Positions 26,115 to 26,631 of a stretch of DNA of 26,631 nt are shown piece after piece (the first letter of the stretch is position 1; each line of letters begins with the position of its first letter). The translations under genes and the position numbers were made by a program. The DNA is from CAZGLR01 sp964526635 (GTDB lineage: Bacteria > Zixibacteria > MSB-5A5 > GN15 > JAAZOE01), in NCBI GenBank assembly GCA_964526635.1, contig CAZGLR010000038.1:1-26631 (forward strand), in the 5' to 3' direction. Below the pieces are notes generated by a model. It worked only from the letters and a program-made list of their open reading frames with translations, searched no databases and was not told the DNA's origin.

Positions 26115-26631
26115 TTACAAAGTAACCGTCTCAGCAGCCTTGACCCGGCCTTTTTCGGTCAGCTTGAGATGTTCACCCTCACGGCGTACCAGGTTTTTAC
26201 GTTCGGCCATATGGGTAATCTTCCGTGTAAAGTTCTCATTCCACCGCATATGGGTATACAGGGTATTGATACGGCTCTCGTCGGCTTCCTCGGGACGGCC
26301 CTCGTGATGCGCCAGGTGAATGGCCAGCATAGTCTGTGGAAACTCCCAGCGCTGGCGGGCCCGACGCCGGGCAATCGCTACTATCCCGCGCTGCGGCGCC
26401 AGCAAAAAGACAATTCCAAACACAATTCCGGCCATGACCGCCATCGATCCGGCAATGGAGGCATCGAGCCAGTGAGCCATCCAATACCCGCTTATGGCAT
26501 ACACGATACCAAACACTGAACTGAGCATCAGCATGACAGACAAACGGTCAGTCAACAAATAAGCCGCCGCCGGCGCAGCCACCATCAAGGCTACCACCAG
26601 AATCGAGCCGACCGCGTCGAAGGCGCCCACC
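26115..26631 (-). CDS. Metal ABC transporter permease (ABC-3 family) fused to a winged-helix domain, 5'-partial
   Basis: C-terminal part of an inner-membrane permease for Mn, Zn or Fe of the ZnuB/MntB type. The reading frame runs off the right window edge, and the GTG near the edge is an internal Val. Seen: typical last TM helices (GAFDAVGSILVVALMVAAPA, VFGIVYAISGYWMAHWLDA, GSMAVMAGIVFGIVFLLAPQ) ending at the membrane boundary APQRGIV. About 80 soluble residues follow (MLAIHLAHHEGRPEEADES ... RKNLVRREGEHLKLTEKGR). Their helix pattern, with a C-terminal 'LT-x-KG-x-x-x-A' wing, resembles the DtxR/MntR winged-helix fold. Such permease-repressor-domain fusions exist in some bacteria from recall, and here the tail may sense metal or bind DNA. 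The metal is not deducible. The NTT-HEAT gene follows on the same strand. Confidence 0.85.
   Translation of the reverse strand, partial: VGAFDAVGSILVVALMVAAPAAAYLLTDRLSVMLMLSSVFGIVYAISGYWMAHWLDASIAGSMAVMAGIVFGIVFLLAPQRGIVAIARRRARQRWEFPQTMLAIHLAHHEGRPEEADESRINTLYTHMRWNENFTRKITHMAERKNLVRREGEHLKLTEKGRVKAAETVTL

Noticed and set aside
1..26631. CRISPR array, tRNA, rRNA, insertion sequence or phage genes
   Set aside because: I saw no regularly spaced repeats, tRNA cloverleaf, rRNA motif, transposase or integrase. Weak candidates may be missed by eye.

Overview
The window is about 26.6 kb of bacterial chromosome with roughly balanced base composition, densely packed genes on both strands and no visible rRNA, tRNA, insertion sequence or CRISPR array. 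It is a scaffold, not finished sequence: there are two runs of exactly ten N (10637-10646 and 21334-21343), each inside a gene. Paired dockerin-type repeats with the signature 'YLIN-[YF]-[VI]-F-x-SG' on secreted peptidases, a TPR-bearing Ser/Thr kinase, an AcrB-type efflux operon with an outer-membrane TolC protein and a lipoprotein adaptor point to a diderm (outer-membrane) bacterium. I infer a member of the FCB group, possibly candidate phylum Zixibacteria, from recall of that dockerin style. No marker gene here proves it.

Layout. (1) 1-2282, plus strand: the 3' part of a membrane Ser/Thr kinase with kinesin-light-chain-like TPRs, its N-lobe lost at the window edge. (2) 8512 to 2286, minus strand: a compact four-gene operon, TetR regulator, TolC-like outer membrane channel, lipoprotein adaptor, RND permease, preceded by a perfect palindrome touching the -10 box of tetR. 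(3) 8794-12275, plus strand: one very large GH13-type glycoside hydrolase interrupted by the first assembly gap. (4) 12482-15059: a UDP-glucose/GDP-mannose dehydrogenase family gene facing a GT4 glycosyltransferase, with a strong hairpin terminator between them. (5) 15404-19235, plus strand: two adjacent secreted papain-family (C1A) peptidases with quite different architectures, both ending in a two-repeat dockerin module, followed by an intrinsic terminator. (6) 19497-20774: a secreted protein I do not recognise. (7) 26631 to 20782, minus strand: the 3' end of a metal ABC permease fused to a winged-helix domain, an NTT-like (ATP/ADP translocase family) membrane protein fused to HEAT-type repeats, a stand-alone cyclic-nucleotide-binding-fold protein, a receiver-only response regulator with a coiled-coil tail, and a second glycosyltransferase carrying the other assembly gap.

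How the genes work together. The efflux operon is self-contained and probably autorepressed. The sugar-nucleotide dehydrogenase and glycosyltransferases suggest extracellular or capsular polysaccharide synthesis, while the GH13 enzyme belongs to alpha-glucan metabolism. The two peptidases probably form one secreted-proteolysis transcription unit whose dockerins have no cohesin partner in the window. The least ordinary unit is the NTT-HEAT transporter with its separate cyclic-nucleotide-binding-fold partner, next to a receiver protein. It is the best candidate here for an uncharacterised regulated membrane system.
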